A DNA stretch of 64,000 nucleotides from assembly GCF_024753205.1 (NCBI RefSeq), contig NZ_JANUGZ010000001.1:310001-374000 (forward strand), given 5' to 3'. A model generated the notes under the pieces. The model saw nothing but the letters and a program-made list of their open reading frames with translations. It ran no database searches and had not been told where the DNA came from. This stretch comes from Massilia aurea (lineage in GTDB: Bacteria > Pseudomonadota > Gammaproteobacteria > Burkholderiales > Burkholderiaceae_D). The position numbers were made by a program, and so were the translations under genes. Below, piece by piece: positions 51,435-60,285 of the stretch; position 1 is the first letter of the stretch; each line of letters begins with the position of its first letter.

Positions 51435-54400
51435 ATGCACACATCTGCCCAGCGCATGAGCGCGCTGCTCGACTATCTCGTCGAGCAGGCCAAAGACATA
51501 GACCCTTCCGCGTTCACGCTCGCGAAAGTCACCGAATTCAAGAAAACCTTTACCGACCTGGCGACGCTGCCGTGGATCGAGTTCAACGTCGAGACCGAGC
51601 AGGATGACCTGTGGCTGCGCGTGCACCGGCTCGAGTCCACATCGCCGCCGTTGCTGGCCGATCCGGCGCTGGCGCCATACCTGCTGATCGGCGGGGACCC
51701 GTCGGGCAATCCGCCGGCGCTCAATGACGCCACGCTGGCAGACGCCCGCCATGAAGACGCCGCCCATGCCACCGACGACCAGGCGAAGCAGCGCGTTGAA
51801 GAACGCGATGCAGAGCGCCGCGCCCGCGTCGCGCAGGGGCTGGCTGCCTACCTGCCGCCGTGGCAGGAGTGGGCGGCGCGCGAGCGCCCGCGCCGCCAGG
51901 TGATCACGCTGTATGCGGACCTGTTCGCTCTGAAGGCCAGGCTCGAATCCGAAGAAGCGGCGCGCCCGCTGGAACTGGTCTGGGGCATGGGCCTGTCGTC
52001 GTGGCAGATGCGCACCCCCGCGCCTGTCGACTTCCATTACCCGCTCATCACGCAGGCGCTGGAAATCGACATCGACCCGACCTCACACGCCATCGGCCTG
52101 CGGCCCCGCCAGCTCGACGCGCACCTGGAACTCGATGCGTTCGCGGCCTGCGGCGTACCTGGCATCGGCGACGTCGAACGTGCGGCACGCAGCCTGCTGG
52201 CCGCGCGCGGCGACAGCACGCTCTCGCCGTTCGCACCCGAGATGATCGAGCCGATCCTCAAGCTGATCGCCGGCCAGATCAGCGCCGATGCGCGCTACGA
52301 CATGGCCGCCACACAGGCGCCGCCCCCTGGCGAGCGCCTCGTCGTCACGCACGGCTGGGTGATCTTCGCCCGGCCGCGCGCGACGCACTTCCTGATCGAC
52401 GACATCGCGCGCCTGAAAGACCGTGTGGACGACGCCGAAGCGCTGCCGGACGGGCCGCTGAGCCTTGTCACGCCGCCCGGCAGCGCGGTGCTCGAGCACG
52501 AGCCGATCGCGTTTCGCGGCCTGTCCGGCGGCGCGGTCAATGCCGGCGAACCGCGCGAGCTGTACTTCCCGCTGCCGTACAACCGCGAGCAGGAAACCAT
52601 CGTCCAGCAACTGGAACGTTCGCCCGGCGTCACGGTCCAGGGTCCGCCCGGCACCGGCAAGACGCACACGATCGCCAACATCATCAGCCATTACCTGGCC
52701 TCGGGCAAACGCATCCTGGTCACGTCCAAGGGCGAGCCGGCGCTGAAGGTCCTGCAGGAGAAGATTCCCGAATCGATCCGGCCGCTGACCGTTGCCCTGC
52801 TCTCGGGCGACAAGGAAGGCATGCGCCAGTTCCAGGCGTCGATCGAAGCGATCATCCACACGCTGTCGCATCTGAACCCGCAGCTCGAGACCGAGGCGAT
52901 TGCCGCGTGCCGCGTCGCGCTCGACCGCGCGCACGCCGAAACCGCCGCCATCGACACCCGCATCGACGAGATCGCGCATGCGCAACTGGCCGCCGTCAGT
53001 GTCGATGGCGTCGAGATGCGCGCGCAGAAGATGGCCGAACTGGTCATCGACGGCAGGGAGCGTTTCGGCTGGTTCGACGACGACCTGTCGCTGGCCCCGC
53101 ACCACGCGCCGCCATTCGGCGACGAACAGGCGATGGGATTGCGCGAGGCGCGGCGCCGGCTCGGCGCAGATCTGGTGTACTGCAATGCGCGGCTGCCAGC
53201 GGCCGACGCCCTGCCATCGGCGCAGGCCATTGGCCGTCTGCACGACACGCTGCTGGCCATGCGCGACATCGAGCGCGACGAAGCCAGCGGCGCGCTGCCG
53301 CCGCTGCGCGCGACCACGCCCGACGTGTTTGCCGCGGCACAGGCGTTGCAGACGGCGCTGGCCGGTGCGATTGCCACCGCTGCCGAGGTCGAAGCCTCGG
53401 GCGTCGACTGGGCGCACGCCGTGCGCCTTAAATCCCGCCAGTCACAGTTCGTCACCGAGCGCGGCGCGTTCGAGGCGCTGCTCCCCGAGATGGATGCGCT
53501 GCTGCGCGCACGCGCCGAATTCATGCAGCGCCCCGTCACGGCGCCGACCGAAGCACTCGGCAATCCAAAAGCCGTCGACGCCATCAACCGCGCGGTCGAG
53601 ACGGGCAAGCCGTTTGGCCTGCTGTCATTCGGCGGCGGCGACGTCAAACAGCTAATTGCCGCGATCCGCGTGGCCGGCCTGGCGCCAACCTCCAGCGACG
53701 ACTGGGCCCACGTGCAGCGTTACGCCGCGCTGCAGAACCGCCTGCACTCGTTCGCCGTGCGCTGGAATGCGTTTGCGCCCGACCTGTCGCTGCCGGTCCT
53801 GGTGGCCGACGTGGCGCAACTGCGCGCCATCGAGCAGATCCTGACCACCGCCCGCGCTGCGCATGCCCAGGCAACGACGCACGACGTGCAGTTGCCGAGC
53901 CTGGCCAAGGCCGTGTTCAGTCAGCCGCCGACGAACGACCTGCTGGGCCGCGAGGCCGATCTGCTGCGCGTGCGCGACTACCTGGCGCGGCACCTGGCGC
54001 GCGCCAATCTCGAACAGGCCCGCACCGCCATGGCCGCGCTGCATGGCTTGCTGGCCGGCGCCGATGGCCCGGTCGGCGTGCGTCTGCGTGACTTCGCCGG
54101 GCAGACGCTGGGCACACCTGGCCTGGCGGCCGACACGGTCAGCGCCGACTATGCGGCCCTGCTCGCGGAGCTGCGCCGCATAGCTGCGCTGGCGCCCGAC
54201 CTGGCCGCCGTGCGCGAGTTTGCCGAACAGGTGGCGCAGCATGGCGCGGCGCGGCTGGCAACACGCTTGATGACCATCCCGGTCGACGCCCACGGCGACG
54301 ACGCCGTATTCCCGGTGCGCTGGCGCGATGCCTGGACCTGGGCGCGCCTCACGAGTTACCTCGACGGCATCGATGCCCGCGACGAGATGCTGGGCCTGGC

Positions 54401-55970
54401 CGAGCGCCGGCACGAACTCGAACGGGGCCTGGCGCGCCTGTACGAACAACTGGTGTCGAAATCGTCCTGGCTGGCCACGCGCCGCCTGGCCGGCCAGAAC
54501 GTGCTGAGCGCGCTGGAAACCTACCGCACGTCGATGCGCAAACTGGGCAAGGGCACCGGCGTGAATGCAGGCCGCTACCGGCGCGACGCACAGGAAGCGA
54601 TGGTCAATGCGCAGGCCGCCGTGCCATGCTGGATCATGAGCCACGCCCGCGTGTCCGAAACACTGCCGGCCAACCTTGGGGCGTTCGACCTCGTCATCGT
54701 CGACGAGGCCAGCCAGTCCGACCTGTGGGCGCTGCCGGCGGTCCTGCGCGGCAAGCAGCTCCTGGTGGTTGGCGACGACCGCCAGGTTTCGCCCGAAGCG
54801 GGCTTTGTCTCGGCCGCCAAGATCACCGACCTGCGCCGGCGCTTTCTGGCGGGCCAGCCATTCGAAGCGGTGCTCACGGCCGACATGTCGCTGTACGATA
54901 TCGCCTCGACCGTGTTTGCCGCCTCGAAGGTCATGCTGCGCGAGCACTTCCGCAGCGTCGCGCCCATCATCGCCTACAGCAACCGGGTGTTCTACAAGGG
55001 TTTCATCCAGCCGCTGCGCATTCCCAAGGCGTCCGAGCGGCTCGATCCGCCGCTGATTGACGTGTTCGTGGCCAACGGCTACCGCGAAAACAAGGGCCTG
55101 AACCGCCCCGAGGCCGAATTCATCGTGGCCGAAATCGACGCCATCCTGCGCGATCCGGCCTATGCCGGGCGCACGCTGGGCGTGGTGTCGCTGCTGGGGC
55201 CCGAACAGGCGCAGCTCATCGACAAGATGGTAAGGTCACGCTGCGACATGGCCGAACTGGTCAAGCGCAACTTCGCCTGCGGCGACGCGCGTCTGTTCCA
55301 GGGCAGCGAGCGCGATATCATGTTCCTGTCAATGGTCGCCGACAGCAAGCAGCACCACGCGCTGTCCGGCGTGCAGTTCGACCAGCGCTTCAATGTCGCC
55401 GCCTCGCGCGCGCGCGACCGCATGTACCTCGTGCGCTCGGTGAAGCTCGAAGAACTGTCCACGCTCGATTTGCGCCGCACGCTGGTCGAACACTTCGCCA
55501 AGCCGCTCGAAGCCAATGAGGAAGCAACAAGCCTGATCGAACTGTGCGAATCTGGTTTCGAGCGCGATGTGTACACGGAGTTGTTCGAGCGCGGCTACCG
55601 CGTCATTCCGCAAGTGCCGGCGGCCGGCTACCGCATCGATATGGTGGTGGAAGGCGCGCACGACCGGCGTCTGGCGATCGAGCTTGATGGCGACGACTTC
55701 CATGGGCCGGACCGGTGGCAGGCCGACATGGGCCGCCAGCGCGTGCTCGAACGCGCCGGCTGGACGTTCTGGCGCTGCTTCGCGTCGACCTGGTCGCTGC
55801 AGCGCGCGACGATCCTGGCCGAGCTGCTGGCGCGCCTGGCGGCGATGGGCATCGAGCCGCTCGGGGCCATGGCGCGCACGCCGCTGCTGGTCGAATACCG
55901 CGAATGGGGGCGTGATGCGGTGACCAGCATCGATCCGGACATCAGAACCGATGCTGCATCCCCAGCATGA
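51435..55970 (+). CDS. SF1 (Upf1-like) helicase with C-terminal Vsr-like nuclease domain
   Basis: A 1511-residue protein. Helicase motif I GPPGTGKT is near 402-409, then a roughly 650-residue helical insertion, motif II DEAS near 1090, motif III GDDRQVSPE, and motif VI RFNVAASRARDRMYL. From about 1373 the C-terminus is a Vsr/MTES_1575-type PD-(D/E)XK nuclease: ERDVYTELFERGYRVIPQV, GYRIDMVVEG, LAIELDGDDFH, WQADMGRQRVLERAGWTFWR. Such helicase-nuclease fusions are frequent in phage-defence regions, though this copy has no recognisable partner gene. Start is ATG 51435; 51456 is an alternative. The end overlaps the convergent porin gene by 29 bases. Confidence 0.85.
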   Translation: MHTSAQRMSALLDYLVEQAKDIDPSAFTLAKVTEFKKTFTDLATLPWIEFNVETEQDDLWLRVHRLESTSPPLLADPALAPYLLIGGDPSGNPPALNDATLADARHEDAAHATDDQAKQRVEERDAERRARVAQGLAAYLPPWQEWAARERPRRQVITLYADLFALKARLESEEAARPLELVWGMGLSSWQMRTPAPVDFHYPLITQALEIDIDPTSHAIGLRPRQLDAHLELDAFAACGVPGIGDVERAARSLLAARGDSTLSPFAPEMIEPILKLIAGQISADARYDMAATQAPPPGERLVVTHGWVIFARPRATHFLIDDIARLKDRVDDAEALPDGPLSLVTPPGSAVLEHEPIAFRGLSGGAVNAGEPRELYFPLPYNREQETIVQQLERSPGVTVQGPPGTGKTHTIANIISHYLASGKRILVTSKGEPALKVLQEKIPESIRPLTVALLSGDKEGMRQFQASIEAIIHTLSHLNPQLETEAIAACRVALDRAHAETAAIDTRIDEIAHAQLAAVSVDGVEMRAQKMAELVIDGRERFGWFDDDLSLAPHHAPPFGDEQAMGLREARRRLGADLVYCNARLPAADALPSAQAIGRLHDTLLAMRDIERDEASGALPPLRATTPDVFAAAQALQTALAGAIATAAEVEASGVDWAHAVRLKSRQSQFVTERGAFEALLPEMDALLRARAEFMQRPVTAPTEALGNPKAVDAINRAVETGKPFGLLSFGGGDVKQLIAAIRVAGLAPTSSDDWAHVQRYAALQNRLHSFAVRWNAFAPDLSLPVLVADVAQLRAIEQILTTARAAHAQATTHDVQLPSLAKAVFSQPPTNDLLGREADLLRVRDYLARHLARANLEQARTAMAALHGLLAGADGPVGVRLRDFAGQTLGTPGLAADTVSADYAALLAELRRIAALAPDLAAVREFAEQVAQHGAARLATRLMTIPVDAHGDDAVFPVRWRDAWTWARLTSYLDGIDARDEMLGLAERRHELERGLARLYEQLVSKSSWLATRRLAGQNVLSALETYRTSMRKLGKGTGVNAGRYRRDAQEAMVNAQAAVPCWIMSHARVSETLPANLGAFDLVIVDEASQSDLWALPAVLRGKQLLVVGDDRQVSPEAGFVSAAKITDLRRRFLAGQPFEAVLTADMSLYDIASTVFAASKVMLREHFRSVAPIIAYSNRVFYKGFIQPLRIPKASERLDPPLIDVFVANGYRENKGLNRPEAEFIVAEIDAILRDPAYAGRTLGVVSLLGPEQAQLIDKMVRSRCDMAELVKRNFACGDARLFQGSERDIMFLSMVADSKQHHALSGVQFDQRFNVAASRARDRMYLVRSVKLEELSTLDLRRTLVEHFAKPLEANEEATSLIELCESGFERDVYTELFERGYRVIPQVPAAGYRIDMVVEGAHDRRLAIELDGDDFHGPDRWQADMGRQRVLERAGWTFWRCFASTWSLQRATILAELLARLAAMGIEPLGAMARTPLLVEYREWGRDAVTSIDPDIRTDAASPA

Positions 55971-57018
55971 TGCCGGTCTGGTTGTCCGACACGCCGGTCA
56001 CGCCGCCATCTTCGGTCGAGTCGCGCGTCACGCCGATCGGCACGCCGCCATCTGCCTTTGCATAGGACACGGTGGCATACAGGTTGGTGCGCTTGGTCAG
56101 CGTGTACCGGGTACGGACCACGAACATCAACGGATCGGCCTCGGTGTCGCTGGCGTTGACGCCGTTCTTGACGTTGATGTAGTAGACCACGCCGGTCACG
56201 TCGACCATTGGCGTGAGGTCGACGTTCGCGCCGGCCCACCACGTGTCGGCGCGCACCTGGCTGCCAACCGGCCGCTCGAGCCTGTAATTGCGCAGGCCCA
56301 GTTTGAGGTCGGCGCCTTTCGATAGCTCGTAGGCCAGGCCTGCGTGATACACCCTTGAGATGGAGCGGGCGATTGCCGTGCCAGTCACGCCGTTTACGCG
56401 CTCTGCTGTGAGCACGTAGCGCAGGCCGCCAACCTGGTGCGCGGCGCCAACCGCGAGTTTGCGGCCATCGGCATTGCTTTCCTGCGATTCGCCGGCGCCG
56501 AACGATGCGCCGATCTTCACGCCACCGAACTCGCCCTGGTATTTCACCATATTGTCGAACGCGGTCGTCATGCCGTATTTGCTGCCCAGTGTGCCGCCGC
56601 CCGTCGACGCCCACGAGTAGCGCGGTGCGTAGCCCATCGGGTCGAACGGGCTGATGAAGTCATACACAGTCGTAAACGAGCGGCCGATGATCACACGGCC
56701 GAACTTGCCTTCAAGACCGACGTTGGCCTGGCGGCGAAACAGCGGGCCATCGATTTCCCCGGTGTCCGACAGCACAGGTGACTCGAACTGGAACACGGCT
56801 TTCAGCCCCCCGCCCAGGTCTTCGCTGCCGCGAAAACCGAAGCGCGAATTGTTCGAGCCGCCCGAGGAGACGCGCAGCGAGTTGCCGCCCGATTCCTTTG
56901 CATTCGTCACGTATTCGATGCCGGTATCGAGCAGGCCGTAGACCTGCACACTGGTCTGGGCCATGGCGCTGCCACTCACCGCTGCGGCGATGGCCGCTGC
57001 GAGCATTGTCTTGTTCAT
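55942..57018 (-). CDS. General porin, Burkholderiales type (Gram-negative porin family)
   Basis: A 358-residue outer-membrane trimeric porin. The signal peptide is MNKTMLAAAIAAAVSGSAMAQ. Typical phrases follow: SVQVYGLLDTGIEYVTNAKESGG, SRFGFRGSEDLGGGLKAVFQFE, RQANVGLEGKFGRVIIGRSFTTVYD and the C-terminal phenylalanine (GMQHRF). The 16-stranded barrel admits small hydrophilic solutes. GGAGACGAGA precedes ATG 57018. It is divergent from the tctCBA operon and may supply its solute at the outer membrane. Confidence 0.9.
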   Translation of the reverse strand: MNKTMLAAAIAAAVSGSAMAQTSVQVYGLLDTGIEYVTNAKESGGNSLRVSSGGSNNSRFGFRGSEDLGGGLKAVFQFESPVLSDTGEIDGPLFRRQANVGLEGKFGRVIIGRSFTTVYDFISPFDPMGYAPRYSWASTGGGTLGSKYGMTTAFDNMVKYQGEFGGVKIGASFGAGESQESNADGRKLAVGAAHQVGGLRYVLTAERVNGVTGTAIARSISRVYHAGLAYELSKGADLKLGLRNYRLERPVGSQVRADTWWAGANVDLTPMVDVTGVVYYINVKNGVNASDTEADPLMFVVRTRYTLTKRTNLYATVSYAKADGGVPIGVTRDSTEDGGVTGVSDNQTGIMLGMQHRF

Positions 57019-57300
57019 TCTCGTCTCCACTATTTTTGGTATGCGTCCGATATTTTGCATATCGGCGCCCAATAATGCAGTTAGAAGTTTCCAACGTCAA
57101 CACGCCGGACGGAATTTAACGCTGGAATTTACTTGTAGTGGCGACAATGCATCAGATACGCAAAGGATTCCTAAAAAACATTGAAATAGAAAAATCTGCA
57201 CGAATCCGATTGCATAAAGACGCATCCAAATGCAATATAGAGATGCAATCGACAAAAACGCGCGCCCTTGGTGGCGGGCCCAACACCGGAGACACAAGAC
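57019..57300. promoter_or_regulatory. Divergent promoter region of porin and tctCBA operon
   Basis: The interval is AT-rich (57150-57260 especially) and holds the repeated ATTGCAT/ATGCAAT motif described separately. No gene is seen. Confidence 0.4.
57209..57250. promoter_or_regulatory. Three ATTGCAT/ATGCAAT motifs upstream of tctC (candidate operator)
   Basis: ATTGCAT at 57209-57215, ATGCAAT at 57230-57236 and ATGCAAT at 57243-57249. The first two are inverted with centres 21 bases apart (two helical turns) and the third is a direct repeat 13 bases on. The outer pair extends to GATTGCAT/ATGCAATC. A dimeric GntR/FCD regulator encoded at the end of this operon is the obvious candidate ligand; this is inference. 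Confidence 0.5.
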
Positions 57301-58281
57301 ATGCACCCCTTCAAGCAACCTTTGCTGATGAGCGCCCGCGCGCTCGCCATCGGCGCCCTGCTCGCCTGCACCGCGCCAGCCATGGCACAAGCCCCGCTGG
57401 AACTGAAGATCATTGCCCCGGCCGGTCCGGGCGGTGGTTGGGACACGGCGTCGCGCTCGCTGCAGCAAGTCATGCTGTCGTCCGGCGCGGCGAAGAACGT
57501 CCAGGTGATCAATGTGCCTGGCGCCGGCGGCACAGTTGGCCTCGCACAGTTCGTCAACGGCGCCAAGGGCGACGGCAAGCAGGTCATGACGATGGGCATC
57601 ACGATGCTCGGCGCCGTGCTCACTAACCGCTCGCCAGTCGGCCTCGACACCGTGACGCCGATCGCGCGCATTACCGCCGATCCGCTCGTCATCGTGGTGC
57701 CGGCCAACTCGCCGCACAAGACCATGAAAGACCTGGCCGCGGCCATCAAGGCCGACACGTCGCGTGTCGTCTGGGCCGGCGGTTCTGCCGGCGGCGCCGA
57801 CCACATCCTGGCCGGCCTGGTCGCGCGCACCGTGGGCGGCGATGTGCGCAAGCTGAACTACGTGCCATTCTCGGGCGGCGGCGAAGCGCTGGCCGAGATG
57901 CTGGGCGGCCGCGTCACTGCTGGCGTCTCGGGCTACAACGAGTTCGAAAGCATGATCAAGGCGGGCAAGCTGCGCATACTGGCTGTCGCTTCCGGCCAGC
58001 GCGTCCCTGGCATGAACGTGCCGACGCTCAAGGAACAAGGCATTGACGCGGAACTCGTCAACTGGCGCGGCATCGTTGCCGGCCCCGGCATCACGCCGCA
58101 GCAGCGCCAGGTACTCTCCGCTGCGGTCGAGAAAACCCTCAAGTCGCCTGAGTGGAGCAAGATCCTCAAGATGCGTGGCTGGGAAGCTGCGTACCTGCCA
58201 CCTGACCAGTTTGCGGCATTCATGAAAACCGAACAGGCGCACGTCAAGGGCATCCTGGTCTCGATCGGCCTGGCCAAATGA
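57301..58281 (+). CDS. tctC: TctC-like (Bug) periplasmic solute receptor of a tripartite tricarboxylate transporter
   Basis: A 326-residue periplasmic binding protein. A signal peptide ends AMAQAPLE at about residue 30. The Bug signature is present: IIAPAGPGGGWDTASRSLQQVM near the start, VINVPGAGGTVGLAQF, PLVIVVPANSP and YVPFSGGGEALAEMLGGRVTAGVSG. It delivers a di- or tricarboxylate to TctBA. ATG 57301 follows GGAG by nine bases. First gene of the operon; the stop overlaps tctB by four bases. Confidence 0.9.
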   Translation: MHPFKQPLLMSARALAIGALLACTAPAMAQAPLELKIIAPAGPGGGWDTASRSLQQVMLSSGAAKNVQVINVPGAGGTVGLAQFVNGAKGDGKQVMTMGITMLGAVLTNRSPVGLDTVTPIARITADPLVIVVPANSPHKTMKDLAAAIKADTSRVVWAGGSAGGADHILAGLVARTVGGDVRKLNYVPFSGGGEALAEMLGGRVTAGVSGYNEFESMIKAGKLRILAVASGQRVPGMNVPTLKEQGIDAELVNWRGIVAGPGITPQQRQVLSAAVEKTLKSPEWSKILKMRGWEAAYLPPDQFAAFMKTEQAHVKGILVSIGLAK

Positions 58282-58775
58282 ATCCGGGCGCTCCTCGCAA
58301 GGTCGCCGCCTGGCGCGCGCCGCTGCTGGTAGGCGTCGGCTTGCTGGGCCTGGCCAGCCTGACCATGTTCGACGCGATGCGCGTAGCATCCGGCGTTGGC
58401 CCGGGTGTCGGCCCATCCGCCGCGATGCAGCTGATCGCCCTGATGCTGGGCGCCCTGGGCGTGGCGCACCTGGTCCAGGCGATGCGCGCCAAGCGCACCG
58501 CTGCCGTGCGTGAAATCGAAGGTACGGCCAATCTGCGTTCGCTGGCCTGGGTACTTGGTGGCCTGGTGCTGCAAATCGTCACGCTTGCGATCGGCGGCGG
58601 GTTCATCCTGTCGTCGGCCATCCTGTTTACCGCGACCGCCTGCGGCTTTGGCCGTTCGCTCAAGTCGTGGGGACCGGTGTATGGCCTGCTCATGAGCAGC
58701 ATCGTCTACCTGTTCTTTACGAAAGCGTTGTCGCTGTCGCTACCGATGGGTCCATTAGAGCAACTGCTGGGATAA
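58278..58775 (+). CDS. tctB: TctB, small membrane subunit of tripartite tricarboxylate transporter
   Basis: A 165-residue protein with four membrane helices (GVGLLGLASLTMFDAMRV, AAMQLIALMLGALGVAHLV, LAWVLGGLVLQIVTLAIGG, FILSSAILFTATACGF) as in TctB. Start overlaps tctC (ATGA), so translation is coupled. It is poorly conserved in sequence and identified mainly by position and topology. Confidence 0.88.
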   Translation: MNPGAPRKVAAWRAPLLVGVGLLGLASLTMFDAMRVASGVGPGVGPSAAMQLIALMLGALGVAHLVQAMRAKRTAAVREIEGTANLRSLAWVLGGLVLQIVTLAIGGGFILSSAILFTATACGFGRSLKSWGPVYGLLMSSIVYLFFTKALSLSLPMGPLEQLLG

Positions 58776-58781
58776 ACATTC

Positions 58782-60281
58782 ATGGATACACTTTCACTTC
58801 TCGCCGATGGCATCTGGGTGGCAATGCAACCCGGCAACCTGCTGTTCGCCGCCGTTGGCGTACTGCTCGGCACGCTCGTGGGCATCCTGCCTGGCATCGG
58901 ACCAGCGCTCACCGTTGCACTGCTGTTGCCCGTGACGTTCAAGCTTGACCCGACCGGCTCGATCATCATGTTCGCCGGCATTTACTTTGGCGGCATGTAT
59001 GGCAGTTCGACCACCGCCATCCTGATCAACACGCCGGGCGAAGCAGCATCGATTGCCACCGCGATCGAAGGCCACAAGATGGCCCTGGCCGGCCGCGCCG
59101 GTCCGGCACTGGCCACGGCCGCCATCGGCTCGTTCGTTGCCGGCACCATCGCCACCATCTGCCTGGCGCTGCTGGCGCCAGGCATCGTCGACCTGGCCGT
59201 GCAGTTCGGGCCATGGGATTATTTCGGCCTGATGGTCGTCGCATTCGTGACGGTGTCGGCCACCTTCGGCAGCTCGGTGCTGCGCGGCTTGACGAGTCTT
59301 GGCCTTGGCCTGTTCCTCGGACTGGTCGGTATCGACAAGCTCACCGGCCAGGCCCGCCTCACGTTCGATACGCCGACGCTGATGGACGGGGTCTCGGTCA
59401 CCACGCTGGCCGTCGGCCTGTTCGCGATGGGCGAGGCACTGTTCGTCGCATCACGCTACACGGGCGCGGCGGAGAAGATCCAGGCACTGCGCGGCTCGTT
59501 GTGGATGTCGCGCGCCGACTGGAAAGCGTCGTGGAAGCCGTGGCTGCGTGGCACGCTGCTGGGCTTCCCGATCGGCGCGCTGCCGGCCGGCGGCGCTGAA
59601 GTGCCAACGCTCCTGTCGTACACACTGGAACGCAAATTCTCGAAAAACCCGGAACAATTCGGCAAGGGTGCGATCGAAGGTGTGGCAGGCCCGGAAGCGG
59701 CCAACAACGCGTCGGCCACCGGCACGCTGGTGCCGCTGCTGGCCCTCGGCCTGCCCACGTCGGCCACGGCCGCGATGATGCTGGCCGGTTTTCAACAATA
59801 TGGCCTGACGCCCGGCCCGCTGCTGTTTACAACCAACCCCGAAATGGTCTGGGGCCTGATCGCCAGTTTCCTGATCGGTAACCTGATGCTGCTGGTGCTC
59901 AATCTGCCGCTGGTGGGCCTGTGGGTCAAGCTGCTGACGATTCCGCAAGCTTGGCTGTACGGCGGCATCCTCGTCTTTGCCGCGATGGGCACGCTGGCCG
60001 CCAATCCGTCGACGACAGAGCTGACGATGCTGGTCGTGTTTGGCCTGACCGGCTACCTGATGCGCTGCCTGGATTATCCCGTCGCGCCAATGGTGGTGGG
60101 CCTGATCCTGGGCCCGATGGCAGAGAACCAGTTCCGCCGTGCGCTGCAGGTGAGCATGGGCGACTACTGGGTCTTCTTCAAGCATCCCGGTTCGGCCACG
60201 CTGCTGGCCATTGCCGTGATTGCCCTGCTGGCGCCGCTGCTGTTCAAGAGCCTGCGCAAATTCCGGGCCAGCGAGGATTGA
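58782..60281 (+). CDS. tctA: TctA, large membrane subunit of tripartite tricarboxylate transporter
   Basis: A 499-residue permease with about 11 helices. Two signatures are clear: [20 protein letters not shown] and [31 protein letters not shown] (helical hairpin that forms the solute path), and the repeat [31 protein letters not shown]. It couples uptake to an ion gradient. It lies six bases after tctB and five bases before the aconitase-family gene, forming one operon. Confidence 0.93.
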   Translation: MDTLSLLADGIWVAMQPGNLLFAAVGVLLGTLVGILPGIGPALTVALLLPVTFKLDPTGSIIMFAGIYFGGMYGSSTTAILINTPGEAASIATAIEGHKMALAGRAGPALATAAIGSFVAGTIATICLALLAPGIVDLAVQFGPWDYFGLMVVAFVTVSATFGSSVLRGLTSLGLGLFLGLVGIDKLTGQARLTFDTPTLMDGVSVTTLAVGLFAMGEALFVASRYTGAAEKIQALRGSLWMSRADWKASWKPWLRGTLLGFPIGALPAGGAEVPTLLSYTLERKFSKNPEQFGKGAIEGVAGPEAANNASATGTLVPLLALGLPTSATAAMMLAGFQQYGLTPGPLLFTTNPEMVWGLIASFLIGNLMLLVLNLPLVGLWVKLLTIPQAWLYGGILVFAAMGTLAANPSTTELTMLVVFGLTGYLMRCLDYPVAPMVVGLILGPMAENQFRRALQVSMGDYWVFFKHPGSATLLAIAVIALLAPLLFKSLRKFRASED

Positions 60282-60285
60282 GACC

